Below, piece after piece: positions 17,076 through 25,770 of a DNA stretch of 64,000 nt. Every line of letters begins with the position of its first letter. Within the stretch, counting starts at the first letter, position 1. Under the pieces are notes generated by a model. The model was not told where the DNA came from and did no database searches. It worked only from the letters and a program-made list of their open reading frames with translations. The DNA is from Nitrospira sp. (GTDB taxonomy: Bacteria > Nitrospirota > Nitrospiria > Nitrospirales > Nitrospiraceae). Location: contig CP060501.1 of assembly GCA_024760545.1 (NCBI GenBank), forward strand, positions 434,001 through 498,000, written 5' to 3'. The position numbers and the translations under genes are program-made.

Positions 17076-17855
17076 CTATCGGCCGAATATACCCTTCATC
17101 AGGTTACCCGCCTTCTCTACGTCCGAGGGCTCCTCCTGCGCAGGCGGGGCATCGGGAATCGGTTCAGCCGGAACCGGCACCGTTCTTCCAGTTTGAGGCC
17201 TGGATTTCTGTGGCATGCCGCGCTGTCCCATACCCTCGCGTCCCATCATTCCTCCTCCCATCATGCCGGCCATATCAAATTTCGTGAAGCCGTCGGGGAT
17301 CTCAAACAACGCGGGGTCTTGCTTGCCAATCTTGAGGTTACTGAGTTCGATCAACATCCTCTTCTTGTCATTGCCTTCCTTGTAGAGCAAATCTTGTTTG
17401 AGGTTGATGCCCTCCTTGGTCCGCCAGGAGAACCCTCCGTATTTTTTGCCGTCCGTGCTCGTGGCGATGGTCTTGTACTTGGTGACGTTGACACCGTTCA
17501 GCGTTTCGTCGCCTACGACGGTGTCTTCGTACGTCCATTGCGCGGGGTCATCGCGCTGGGTCTGACGTCCTGTCATGGAATGCTCCATATACATTTTCTC
17601 CGACGGCATCAGAATCCACATGACTTTCGTGTCGAACCGGAAGATTTGTACTCCCCCATCGCCGGCGCCGGTCAGCATTTCCTTTCGCTCCTTGGTCGGG
17701 GTGACAAAGATCTTCTGTTGCATTGCCCCAGTCTCTGTTTGGATCATGGAATCGGCCGAAAATTCCACCTTGGGTCGCTCCATGAGGGCCGCGCCGACCG
17801 GCTGGGAACCGAATAGACTGAAGAGAACAATCAGTGCCACAGAGAGGTACATCAT
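17076..17855 (-). CDS. DUF4412 domain secreted protein
   Basis: A 259-residue exported protein. AAGGAG six bases before the ATG at 17855 defines the start. The signal peptide is MMYLSVALIVLFSLFGSQ. The domain (VEFSADSMIQTETGAMQQKI to KVMWILMPSEKMYMEHSM, then YKTIATSTDGKKYGGFSW) is the LolA/LolB-like fold annotated as DUF4412. A Met/Gly-rich run (AGMMGGGMMGREGMGQRGM) and a Pro-rich tail follow. The function is not established; the fold suggests binding of a hydrophobic ligand. Upstream, the 303 bases to the next gene carry nothing I can identify except a CCGGATATCCGG palindrome. Confidence 0.75.
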   Translation of the reverse strand: MMYLSVALIVLFSLFGSQPVGAALMERPKVEFSADSMIQTETGAMQQKIFVTPTKERKEMLTGAGDGGVQIFRFDTKVMWILMPSEKMYMEHSMTGRQTQRDDPAQWTYEDTVVGDETLNGVNVTKYKTIATSTDGKKYGGFSWRTKEGINLKQDLLYKEGNDKKRMLIELSNLKIGKQDPALFEIPDGFTKFDMAGMMGGGMMGREGMGQRGMPQKSRPQTGRTVPVPAEPIPDAPPAQEEPSDVEKAGNLMKGIFGR

Positions 17856-18158
17856 GAGATGCTCCTTATATCTGCGTGAGATGAGTGGCTGTGTGGTTGG
17901 TCTGATGGCGTTCAAATTGTCCTCTGACCATTGAAGCCGGGCAGAGAGTATCGTGTGCGTAGACAGAAGTAAAGTGGCCTTCTTGCACGATGAAGTTCAA
18001 CCGATACTGGATGATATTTCCGAGGTTTAGGGAGGCCGGGGCGGAAATCTAGTCCTTGGTGCGCCCATGAATTCAGGTGGCAGATACGTTGACAACCGGA
18101 TATCCGGCGCGAGTATGTCGTGGCGGGCTCGCCAAGAGCCGATGGTGACGATATGGTC
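17856..18158. other. Intergenic region without a recognisable gene
   Basis: About 300 bases between the start of the DUF4412 gene and the stop of the MinD/ParA-like gene. It must hold the promoter for the DUF4412-dacA pair, but no convincing -10/-35 pair was found. A perfect 12-base palindrome, CCGGATATCCGG, lies at 18096-18107, and a short TGGCG-GGCT-CGCCA hairpin lies near 18120-18134. No RNA gene is evident. Confidence 0.5.
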
Positions 18159-19301
18159 TTAGGCGACTAACCGGCTGGGGTTCTTGACAGGATCTGCACA
18201 GTCAGGCGGCCTCAACTCATACGCAGATGATGGGGCCTCGGGCGTCGATGGGTTGGAAGAGTGGAAAGACAGAGTCACTTCCGTCGTGGGTGAATTCGTC
18301 CCGTTTTCACTTGCTTGTGTCTTCTGCGTGTCTCCACTTCCGGTACATGCCACGACCAGTCGCTCGACCGCTGCAGAGACAGCCATCAGACCTTTCGCGG
18401 CCGAGGACTCAGGAGCGGCCTCGATGACGGGCAGAAACTTTCGAACGGCCTGGCTCACGGCCGAGTCGTCGGGGATTTCACCGAGCAGCGTCAGGTCACC
18501 GCCCACATATTCATGAAGAATCTTGCGAAGGTAGAGGACGTTGACTTGAGAGCGGCCGGTGACGCGATTGATGATAAGGCTGGGGCGGAACGATTGTAAC
18601 GCTGAGGTGGCCGCGTCGCGCCCTTCGCTGTCGGCGGCGCCCGCAACCTCCATGACTTCCTCCACACTGGTGAAGTCCCGATTTGAGAGCGCCTCAGCCA
18701 TGGAGCTGCGTGCGAGAAAACAGGCCAACACGCGGCGAATCGCAGCTAATTTGATGAATCGGTAGAGGTCCAGCACCGAAGTCGGCTCTGGAGTAGCCAC
18801 AGCTAAATGGATGTCGGCCATCAGGAAGAAATCCAGGGAATGGTAGTTAGTGCCAGCCCCGATGTCGATAACGACCACATCAGCCTCGAGATCTTGGAAG
18901 TGTTTCATCAATCGCTTTTTACGGGCATACACCATATTGGCCGTTGCCAAGGTGTCGCCGGTACCGGCAATCAAGCGGAGGTTCGGGTGGAACGTAACGG
19001 GAATCGCAACCTCCTCCAGCCGGGCAACCCGCTTGTTCAGAAAATCCGTCAGCGTCACCGGTGGATTCAACTCCCCGAACATGATGTGGGCATCAGCCCC
19101 ACCCACGTCGAGGTCTGCCAGGAGAACGTTGCGCCCGGTCTTTGCTAACGCCAGGGCAAGGTTGGTTGAAACGATGCTCTTGCCTACGCCGCCTTTGCCG
19201 GATGCCACTGAGATGAGGGTCGCCATGGTGTTTGCCGTTTCGTTAGTGGGAAGAGGGGCCCTTGGAGTCTCTCGGAATGCAGACTCTTGTGATGACGTCA
19301 T
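18159..19301 (-). CDS. MinD/ParA-family P-loop ATPase
   Basis: A 380-residue deviant-Walker ATPase. The motif SGKGGVGKS is followed by DLDVGGADAHIMFG, and DVVVIDIGAGTNYHSLDFFL contains the Walker B region. Proteins of this type resemble FlhG/FleN and MinD, which position flagella, pili or division sites at the membrane; this one lacks an obvious C-terminal amphipathic helix and instead has a Ser/Pro/Thr-rich tail of about 60 residues. The start is uncertain: ATGs at 19364, 19301 and 19226 are in frame and none has a strong ribosome binding site. No flagellar or chemotaxis gene is adjacent, so its cargo is unknown. Confidence 0.82.
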   Translation of the reverse strand: MTSSQESAFRETPRAPLPTNETANTMATLISVASGKGGVGKSIVSTNLALALAKTGRNVLLADLDVGGADAHIMFGELNPPVTLTDFLNKRVARLEEVAIPVTFHPNLRLIAGTGDTLATANMVYARKKRLMKHFQDLEADVVVIDIGAGTNYHSLDFFLMADIHLAVATPEPTSVLDLYRFIKLAAIRRVLACFLARSSMAEALSNRDFTSVEEVMEVAGAADSEGRDAATSALQSFRPSLIINRVTGRSQVNVLYLRKILHEYVGGDLTLLGEIPDDSAVSQAVRKFLPVIEAAPESSAAKGLMAVSAAVERLVVACTGSGDTQKTQASENGTNSPTTEVTLSFHSSNPSTPEAPSSAYELRPPDCADPVKNPSRLVA

Positions 19302-19537
19302 TGTACGGGCTGAGGGCAAAAAGAAAAGGAAAATACGGGATTGTCGCAGCGATCTCCTTCCCATTCGCCTTACCCAACGGTGTCGTGCTCGTGTTGAGCA
19401 ACATCGGACCGCATAGTGGTCAATGATAGAGGACGTCCTTGTAACCGACCTCCGCTAATAAGACATCCGATGAATGAATCTGTGGTATCCTCTCTCTTTC
19501 TTGGTGGGATCCAACGGAGGTGATGATCGGCGTGACT

Positions 19538-20986
19538 ATGCGAAGAGCCAAGATCGTCTGCACCATCGGCCCGGCCAGCGAGTCGCCTGAAATCCTAGAT
19601 CGGCTGATCGAGAGCGGGATGAATGCCGCCCGATTAAACTTCTCGCACGGAAGCCACGCCTCGCACGCCGTTGCCATCGCGGCGATTCGTCAGACGGCGG
19701 CACGCCGTGGTACGGCGGTGGCGATCATCCAAGATCTGCAAGGTCCCAGAATTCGAGTGGGGCTTCTCCAGAAGGATGGGATCGAGGTCACTTCCGGCCA
19801 GAAGGTGCACCTAGGTATACCGGTTCGGCCTGGTGAGCAAGGCCATGCTCAGAACGTCGCCCCCACTTCTGTTGCCGAAATTCCAGTGACATATCCGATG
19901 CTCGCGCGCGATCTTCATGTAGGCGCTCGAGTCTTGATCAATGATGGGCTGATCGAACTGCTCACTGATCGCATTATGGATGATGTTGTGGAGTGCACCG
20001 TCATGACCGGCGGCAAGATTACGTCGTACAAAGGCATCAATCTGCCGGATACCGCCGTCAGCGCCCCTACGCTGACCAAGAAAGATCGGGAAGACATTCT
20101 ATTTGGCATAGAACAGCGTGTGGACTATCTGGCGCTCTCCTTTGTGCGTGGCCCACAGGACATCGATGAGGCTCGGACGCTATTGGCGGAGCACGGAAGC
20201 GGCATCCGGATCATCGCCAAAATCGAGAGACCCGAAGCCGTTGCTTCATTGGACGATATCTTGGAACGAGCAGACGGTGTCATGATCGCGCGTGGAGACT
20301 TAGGTGTGGAGATGGGTCCTGAAGCCGTGCCGGTCCTCCAGAAGCGAATCATTGCAGAAGCCAATCGCCGACGTCGCGTGGTCATCACCGCCACCCAGAT
20401 GCTGGAGTCTATGACGAACGCCATGCGTCCGACCCGCGCGGAAGCCTCAGATGTTGCGAACGCTGTGTTCGACAGCAGTGACGCGCTCATGCTCTCGGCT
20501 GAAACAGCCATCGGTGCTCATCCGATCGAAACGGTCCAAGTCATGGATCGCATTATCCGAGCAGCAGAGCAGGAAGCCGAACCCAACCTGATCCTTAAAC
20601 GCCAAACCGATCTGGAAAACCTGTCTTTTCCAGAAGCCATCTGTATCGCTGCTTTTTCCGCGGCCAAAGCGGTTGCCGCACGCGCGATCGTCGCCTTCAG
20701 CGAAGGCGGAGCCACCGCCCGATTGATTTCGAAACAACGTCCGTCCTCTCTCATCATCGCGTTCACGCCGTTTGAGCCGGTCAGACAACAGATGGCGCTC
20801 TATTGGGGCGTACGCCCCTACACGATGCCACAAATTGAGCAGACCGATGCGCGAGTGGAAGAAGCGGAACGACGAGCGAAATCGGAAGGGCTGGTCAAGA
20901 CGGGGGAAAAGATCGTCATCTTGTCAGGAACCCGCGTAGGGCAAGTAGGGGGGACTAATCTGATCAAGCTGCATGAGGTGAGGTAG
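19538..20986 (+). CDS. pyk: Pyruvate kinase
   Basis: A 482-residue enzyme converting phosphoenolpyruvate and ADP to pyruvate and ATP. The N-terminus MRRAKIVCTIGPASESPEIL matches the family opening exactly, which favours the ATG at 19538; GTG 19520, ATG 19523 and GTG 19532 are alternatives closer to the CGGAGG box. Further signatures are GMNAARLNFSHG, DLQGPRIRVG, the catalytic segment IIAKIERPEA, IARGDLGVEMG and ATQMLESM. The C-terminal regulatory domain is present (full length). The gene converges with the phosphatase-phosphofructokinase fusion gene, 16 bases apart, putting two irreversible glycolytic steps side by side. Confidence 0.95.
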   Translation: MRRAKIVCTIGPASESPEILDRLIESGMNAARLNFSHGSHASHAVAIAAIRQTAARRGTAVAIIQDLQGPRIRVGLLQKDGIEVTSGQKVHLGIPVRPGEQGHAQNVAPTSVAEIPVTYPMLARDLHVGARVLINDGLIELLTDRIMDDVVECTVMTGGKITSYKGINLPDTAVSAPTLTKKDREDILFGIEQRVDYLALSFVRGPQDIDEARTLLAEHGSGIRIIAKIERPEAVASLDDILERADGVMIARGDLGVEMGPEAVPVLQKRIIAEANRRRRVVITATQMLESMTNAMRPTRAEASDVANAVFDSSDALMLSAETAIGAHPIETVQVMDRIIRAAEQEAEPNLILKRQTDLENLSFPEAICIAAFSAAKAVAARAIVAFSEGGATARLISKQRPSSLIIAFTPFEPVRQQMALYWGVRPYTMPQIEQTDARVEEAERRAKSEGLVKTGEKIVILSGTRVGQVGGTNLIKLHEVR

Positions 20987-21002
20987 TGCTGTCCTGACGA
21001 TC

Positions 21003-23330
21003 TCAACCGTCAATCATCCGAGTCTCCTGTCCATGCATGCGCGAAAAGATTTCCCAATCGAAGGGTTTGGAAGTCAGCGCGTGTAATGGAATGGTTTCAA
21101 TCGAGCCCGGCTCGCGATACGCGACCATGCAGCCGACGATGTCGTCCGGCTGTTCCACCAAACGTCTCACGGTTTCGTACGCCAATTGTTGTGCGATGGC
21201 TTTGTCCTCGGGTGTCGGAGGGGCCCCACGGAGCGTATGTCCCAGAATTGTTGCTTTGGTGGCGGGAGTGAGCGGATAGTGGCCCGGCTGCGGACAGACC
21301 TGCGGCCATTTCGAAATTTCACGGGCCACATAGTCGGGTAATCCGTGGATGCCTCCATCAGGGTGATGTTGATGGGGGGTCCGCTCGGCGACAATGAACA
21401 AATGGCTCTTGTTGGGTACCCCCAGCGATCGCTTCAGGGTTCCAAGAATCACGTCATTGATGTAGGTATCAGGGTCCGGATGTTCGTTGACCAATACCCC
21501 TTCCGCTCTCGCCTGATAGGCGCATGCCAACGCAAGGTGACCGGACCCGGCACCCATCAATTCGACAAAAAAGATGCTGCCCATCGCGGAGCTCGTGGCC
21601 TTGAGCGATTCGATGGACTGATCCGCCAGCCGAAGGGCCGAGTGGAACCCCAACGAGACGGTCCCGCGAATGTTGTTGTCGATCGTACCTGGGATCCCTG
21701 CCACTTGGACGCCGAACATTTCATACATCGCACGCGCGCCGCGTAAACTTCCATCGCCTCCCAATACCACCAGTGCGCCATCTCGCAGATACGGCTCCAG
21801 ATTGCGGACGGCTGCCTGCTGCACCTGTTGATCCTTGAAATCCTCGAACCGGCTGCTGCCGATCGGGCTGCTGGGACGGCTGCCCATCATGCGCGTGTCC
21901 TGTTCCGAGACCTTTTCAATCCAGTTGTTGGCCAACCCCAGAAACCCGTGCCGTACGAAATAGACCTCCAGGCCGAACCGGTTGCCGGTCACCCGCAACT
22001 CTTTCAATGCCGCCCCGCCGCCCGCAAAGTCTCCGCCCGAAACAAGCGCCACCAACCTCTTGATCTGTCTAGGCTTGAGTGTCACCCGATCCCGTCGTTC
22101 CTTCTCCACTGTCAGCCAGGCATCCCGTTCCGTCCGCTCGCGTTGCGACAACCCAACTGCCGTCGAGTAGCCGGACAACTGTCCGTGCTCATAGGTCAAC
22201 AGCACGACATTGTCTTGCCCTTCCTTGTATTCGCCGAACTCGGCGAAAGCCTCACTGAACGGTCGGGGGTCGAGAAAAATCACCAGCGCCCGCAACGTCG
22301 AACTGTGCGTATAGAGACAGGCGACGGAGCCGTGATGGTCGTCTGCGAGCCGATGCACCCCGTCTACGACATTCACATACGTGTCGAAGAAGGAATTGCC
22401 GCCCGGATAACTGTAGAGCGGATGTTTGATCAGCTTCTTAGCCGTCGCCCCATCGACACCGAAGGCCTGTGCCGCTGCTTCCGCTTCCACCGATTTCTCG
22501 ATGCCTGTCACCCATCCGAAATCTTGCGATTCGAGAGCATTCGCTTGTTGCGGCGCAGACGACTCCGAACCGCCGGGCGCGAGAGCTGCCACCACGCGGT
22601 GATACAGTTGGGTCGTGTTCGGGCTTCGGCTGACCAGGTGAATGAAGGTCCGCGGGTCCAGATAATTGTGGACTTGCAGATAGTCGAGCTGTTTGCCCAC
22701 TACTCCGATGATCTTCGCCAAGGCCATCCCGACTGCGTCCGCCTTGACAATCCCTCGCTCCGGATCCAGACGATTGGCGAGCCGGCATCCGACACGATGC
22801 GTCTTGCTCTCTACCTGGGAGACACCGTGCCGCATGGTGAAAAGCAGAGTCCGCTGCCCCAGATCTCTCGGCAGCAGCCAAAAACGATCATCGCCGAGAT
22901 CGAGGACGATCCGCCCCTCCGCCAGCTGTGGCGTCAGTTGTGTACGTGGAACGATCGCCACCGGCCGGCGGACCGTGGGCTTTTGACTGTGTCCGATCGC
23001 GGCACGAAGGAGCGGCGCGAGCTCTCCCGCCGCCAACAGTTTGTTCCATGCGGCATAGAAGACCAGTGCATCCCCGCCACAACTCTGATCGATCACCGTT
23101 TGTCGAGCCGCCTGATATTCAGTTGCATCGGCAAATCCCTTATGGGCGCGCTGGACCAACGACAGGATGGCCGACATAGCCGCTTCGGCCCGCTCGATTC
23201 GATCCGAACTCGCCGGGGCCGGAGGTGGAAGCGTGGGATCGCCGATGCGTGCTAACCGCATCAAGGCTTCTCCATACGCAACCAGCTTTTCAAGCGTGAC
23301 AAAATTCAACGTGGCGGCGGAAGACGGCAT
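21003..23330 (-). CDS. Fusion: histidine-phosphatase-like domain plus 6-phosphofructokinase domain
   Basis: A 775-residue protein with two recognisable halves. Residues about 160-395 resemble the phosphoglycerate mutase/fructose-2,6-bisphosphatase fold: FTMRHGVSQVE (Arg167, His168), RVGCRLANRLD, and a second His in YTHSSTLRALVIFLDPRPF (His342). Residues about 424-765 are a phosphofructokinase domain: VSGGDFAGGGAALKE, GGDGS (Gly527, the residue typical of ATP users), GIPGTIDNN and TKATILGHTLRG. Against E. coli PfkA by eye, Asp127 (here Asp551), Glu222 (Glu649) and His249 (His698) are kept, but Asp129 is Asn553, Arg171 is Ala594 and Arg243 is Lys692. The phosphatase part also departs from the RHGES...N consensus. 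Residues 1-155 are helical and unassigned. The ATG at 23330 is the likely start; the frame extends to 23459. Confidence 0.85.
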   Translation of the reverse strand: MPSSAATLNFVTLEKLVAYGEALMRLARIGDPTLPPPAPASSDRIERAEAAMSAILSLVQRAHKGFADATEYQAARQTVIDQSCGGDALVFYAAWNKLLAAGELAPLLRAAIGHSQKPTVRRPVAIVPRTQLTPQLAEGRIVLDLGDDRFWLLPRDLGQRTLLFTMRHGVSQVESKTHRVGCRLANRLDPERGIVKADAVGMALAKIIGVVGKQLDYLQVHNYLDPRTFIHLVSRSPNTTQLYHRVVAALAPGGSESSAPQQANALESQDFGWVTGIEKSVEAEAAAQAFGVDGATAKKLIKHPLYSYPGGNSFFDTYVNVVDGVHRLADDHHGSVACLYTHSSTLRALVIFLDPRPFSEAFAEFGEYKEGQDNVVLLTYEHGQLSGYSTAVGLSQRERTERDAWLTVEKERRDRVTLKPRQIKRLVALVSGGDFAGGGAALKELRVTGNRFGLEVYFVRHGFLGLANNWIEKVSEQDTRMMGSRPSSPIGSSRFEDFKDQQVQQAAVRNLEPYLRDGALVVLGGDGSLRGARAMYEMFGVQVAGIPGTIDNNIRGTVSLGFHSALRLADQSIESLKATSSAMGSIFFVELMGAGSGHLALACAYQARAEGVLVNEHPDPDTYINDVILGTLKRSLGVPNKSHLFIVAERTPHQHHPDGGIHGLPDYVAREISKWPQVCPQPGHYPLTPATKATILGHTLRGAPPTPEDKAIAQQLAYETVRRLVEQPDDIVGCMVAYREPGSIETIPLHALTSKPFDWEIFSRMHGQETRMIDG

Positions 23331-23813
23331 AATCACCCAGGCGGCTGTGCGGATACAAAACGAACGTCTATCTTTCTTGAACTTTCCATAAGACGATGTC
23401 AAGCCGGAGCGGTCAGTCGAATGCGATCGAATACGAGCGTGTGAAATGCGGAAGCCCATGCGTGCGTGATTGAAGTGCTGCGGGGATCAATGTGTCTGGA
23501 TGGTCCACCAAGAAAAGCACAAGAGAGGGACGGCAAGACCAAATAAGGTACAGGAAGTTGGACGATTCAATCAAGCACCTTTCCATGGTGGTGTTCAACA
23601 CTGTTGATCTCCCATCTCCAACAGGCTACTCTCCGGCAAACACAGCGTATCTATTTCTTATGCGATTGACCGTCCCAGCCGTGAACAATCTTATCAATGT
23701 TGTCGGAAGCTAGGAATTTCCCGAGTCCTCTTTTATGAATTGGCTTGGTACAAGGACGCATGCAGGAGGCAAACCTTAACAAACCTTAGTCACAACTTCT
23801 GGAGGATGATGCT
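23331..23813. other. Divergent intergenic region between the fusion gene and the radical SAM gene
   Basis: About 480 bases with no supported gene; a 73-codon open frame at 23492-23713 has no ribosome binding site or family resemblance. It should contain promoters for both flanking genes. A candidate for the plus-strand gene is TTGACC at 23666-23671 with TCTTAT at 23689-23694 (17-base spacing), a weak match. A nine-base direct repeat lies at 23770-23788. Confidence 0.4.
23770..23788 (+). repeat. Tandem direct repeat CAAACCTTA x2 upstream of the radical SAM gene
   Basis: CAAACCTTA occurs at 23770-23778 and again at 23780-23788, a period of ten bases, or about one DNA turn. It ends some 25 bases before the ATG at 23814 and just upstream of the GGAGG ribosome binding site. 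Such spacing fits a dimeric regulator site or a feature of the 5' untranslated region. No regulator is known for it. Confidence 0.5.
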
Positions 23814-25289
23814 ATGGGGCACTATAAGATCGGTCTCATTATTCCGCATCCCGAAGATCAGAAATGGGACTCGGTCTGGAAGTTGTTCCGCACACCCAAT
23901 CTCAATCTCCCTACCCTCGCCGCGTTGATCCCGGAAGACGAATGGGACATTGAGATCCAAGACGAGATTGTCGGTCCCCTCGATTTTACCCGCGATTATG
24001 ATTTGGTCTTTATCACCGTCACGACCGTCGTGGCCATTCGGGCTTACGAGGTCGCTCGACTCTTCCGTGACCGCGGCGCCAAGGTGGTGCTCGGCGGAAT
24101 TCATCCGTCAACGATGCCGGATGAAGCGATCCAGCACGCCGACTCAGTCGTGATCGGCGAAGGAGAGTTGACTGTGCCGAGGCTGATCGAAGACTTCAAG
24201 AAAGGCAAGATGCAACCGCAGTACCGAATGCCATACATGGTTGAACAGTGGGATGCGAAGCCGCCCCGTTGGGATCTCCTGCCTCCCGGCTATATGTTCA
24301 GGGATGCACTGACGGCGACCAGAGGGTGTAATTACCGCTGCACCTTCTGCTCTATCCATTTGGCGTTAGGAGGCGGTCAGTATGGATTCCGGAAAAAACC
24401 ACCGGCCGATGTTGTGAAGCTCGTCGAGAAGATGAACGGGCCGATGGTGATGTTTTGGGACGACGACTTGCTCTCCGATCCGGCCTATACACGAGAGCTC
24501 TGCCAGGCTATGAAGCCTCTCGGAAAGAAATGGATGAGCCAAATGAGCGCAACCTATGTCGCTCATCATCCCGAGTTGCTCAAGACATTGAAAGAGTCCG
24601 GTTGCTCGGCGATGTTCATGGGGATTGAATCCATCAACCAGGATTCGCTTAAGTCCGTCGACAAACAAAATCAGGCGAAGCTGTATGAGGAGATGATCAA
24701 GCGCATTCATGACCAGGGCATCGATATCCATGCAGGCTTTATCTGTGGCTTGGATCATGAGGATGTCTATGACTTCGAGCGCACGGCGGAATGGGCGACC
24801 AAGATGGGGTTGGCCGGGGCGCTTTGGCGTATCATGACTCCCTATCCTGGCACCAAGCAGTTCGCCGAGCTCAAGGCTGCCGGCCGCATTCTCACGGAGA
24901 ACTGGACCGCCTACACCGGCGAGCACGTCGTGTACAAACCGGCCAAGATGACCGTCGAGCAACTGTACTGGGGGCACAAGTGGGCCAAGGGCCAGTTCTA
25001 TTCGTTTCGTTCCATCGGACAGAGAGCCGTCCAGAGGGCATCTCAGAACGGCTTTGGCGAGCTCCTCAATATCACCGGATGCGGGTTGGGTTATCGCTCC
25101 ATGTTTCACCTGGCGGCGGATTCTGCTCCCGTCAATGTGTACCGGGATATGGATCACTTGCCGCCTCAGGAGGAGCCGATCGCTTACCGGTTCCCCTATC
25201 CGCCAAAGAAACGGTTCAGCTTTATCACCGATCGCCTGGATCAGGTCCGCTCAAAGATCCAACCGCGACCGAGGGTCAATAAGTGTTGA
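23814..25289 (+). CDS. B12-binding-domain radical SAM protein
   Basis: A 491-residue class B type radical SAM protein. Residues about 1-140 form a cobalamin-binding-like Rossmann domain (YKIGLIIPHPEDQKWDSVW, later VVLGGIHPSTMPDEAI and VVIGEGE). The radical SAM core begins at TATRGCNYRCTFCSIHLALG with the CxxxCxxC motif for the 4Fe-4S cluster, and includes FWDDDLLSDPAYT and AMFMGIESINQDSL. Relatives include BchE and the hopanoid-modifying enzymes HpnP, HpnR and HpnJ, which methylate or rearrange unactivated carbons. The substrate cannot be named from the sequence. GGAGG eight bases before the ATG supports the start. A small secreted-protein gene follows 46 bases downstream. Confidence 0.85.
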   Translation: MGHYKIGLIIPHPEDQKWDSVWKLFRTPNLNLPTLAALIPEDEWDIEIQDEIVGPLDFTRDYDLVFITVTTVVAIRAYEVARLFRDRGAKVVLGGIHPSTMPDEAIQHADSVVIGEGELTVPRLIEDFKKGKMQPQYRMPYMVEQWDAKPPRWDLLPPGYMFRDALTATRGCNYRCTFCSIHLALGGGQYGFRKKPPADVVKLVEKMNGPMVMFWDDDLLSDPAYTRELCQAMKPLGKKWMSQMSATYVAHHPELLKTLKESGCSAMFMGIESINQDSLKSVDKQNQAKLYEEMIKRIHDQGIDIHAGFICGLDHEDVYDFERTAEWATKMGLAGALWRIMTPYPGTKQFAELKAAGRILTENWTAYTGEHVVYKPAKMTVEQLYWGHKWAKGQFYSFRSIGQRAVQRASQNGFGELLNITGCGLGYRSMFHLAADSAPVNVYRDMDHLPPQEEPIAYRFPYPPKKRFSFITDRLDQVRSKIQPRPRVNKC

Positions 25290-25335
25290 GTGGGTATCAG
25301 CCGGGTCCTCTGCTCGCGAGGACGTGATCGTATAT

Positions 25336-25752
25336 ATGTCCCGGTCAGGTTTCTGGCTTGCCATTGTGATGCTCGCCTTGGTGCATCAACCCACAGAGGC
25401 CGGGTGGGTGGCAATCGATCGGCAATACCAATCACCAGGCCTACAAACCGTCTATGTCGATCCCGACAGCGTCCGTCGAGAAGGCAATCTCGTGACCCTC
25501 TCCGCACTGATTGATTGGACCTGGATGCAGGGAAACCGGTCTCCGACCCGATTTTATTCCACCAAGTTCACCAAGCAATTTGATTGTGCCGAGCAACAAG
25601 TTCGAACCCTGGCCGCCACAGATTTCTACGGCCATATGGGAACAGCGCACCCGGTTGGAGGTACCGGTCTATCCAGTGAAGGACACTGGTCCGCCATCCA
25701 GCCGGAAAGCGTCAATCAAGGCTTGTGGGAAGTCGCCTGTGGAAAGGGGTAA
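25336..25752 (+). CDS. Small secreted protein, surface-adhesin E-like
   Basis: A 138-residue protein. The ATG at 25336 gives a signal peptide (SRSGFWLAIVMLALVHQPTEA), which the longer frame running back into the radical SAM gene would not; a GAGGA box lies 13 bases upstream. The mature part (WVAIDRQYQSPGLQTVYVDP, TRFYSTKFTKQFDCAEQQ, GLWEVACGKG) resembles the small surface-adhesin E-like domain (DVDSVRREGN...WEVACG), with two cysteines likely paired. Its function is unknown; many such proteins are simply periplasmic. It converges with mtnA, 18 bases apart. Confidence 0.65.
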   Translation: MSRSGFWLAIVMLALVHQPTEAGWVAIDRQYQSPGLQTVYVDPDSVRREGNLVTLSALIDWTWMQGNRSPTRFYSTKFTKQFDCAEQQVRTLAATDFYGHMGTAHPVGGTGLSSEGHWSAIQPESVNQGLWEVACGKG

Positions 25753-25770
25753 GCGTACGAATCCGATCTC

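Noticed and set aside
18096-18107. CCGGATATCCGG palindrome as a regulator site
   Set aside because: A single perfect palindrome with no second copy and no suitable promoter nearby; could be chance.
23492-23713. 73-codon open frame on the plus strand between the fusion gene and the radical SAM gene
   Set aside because: No ribosome binding site, no signal peptide or family pattern, and it lies in the expected promoter region.
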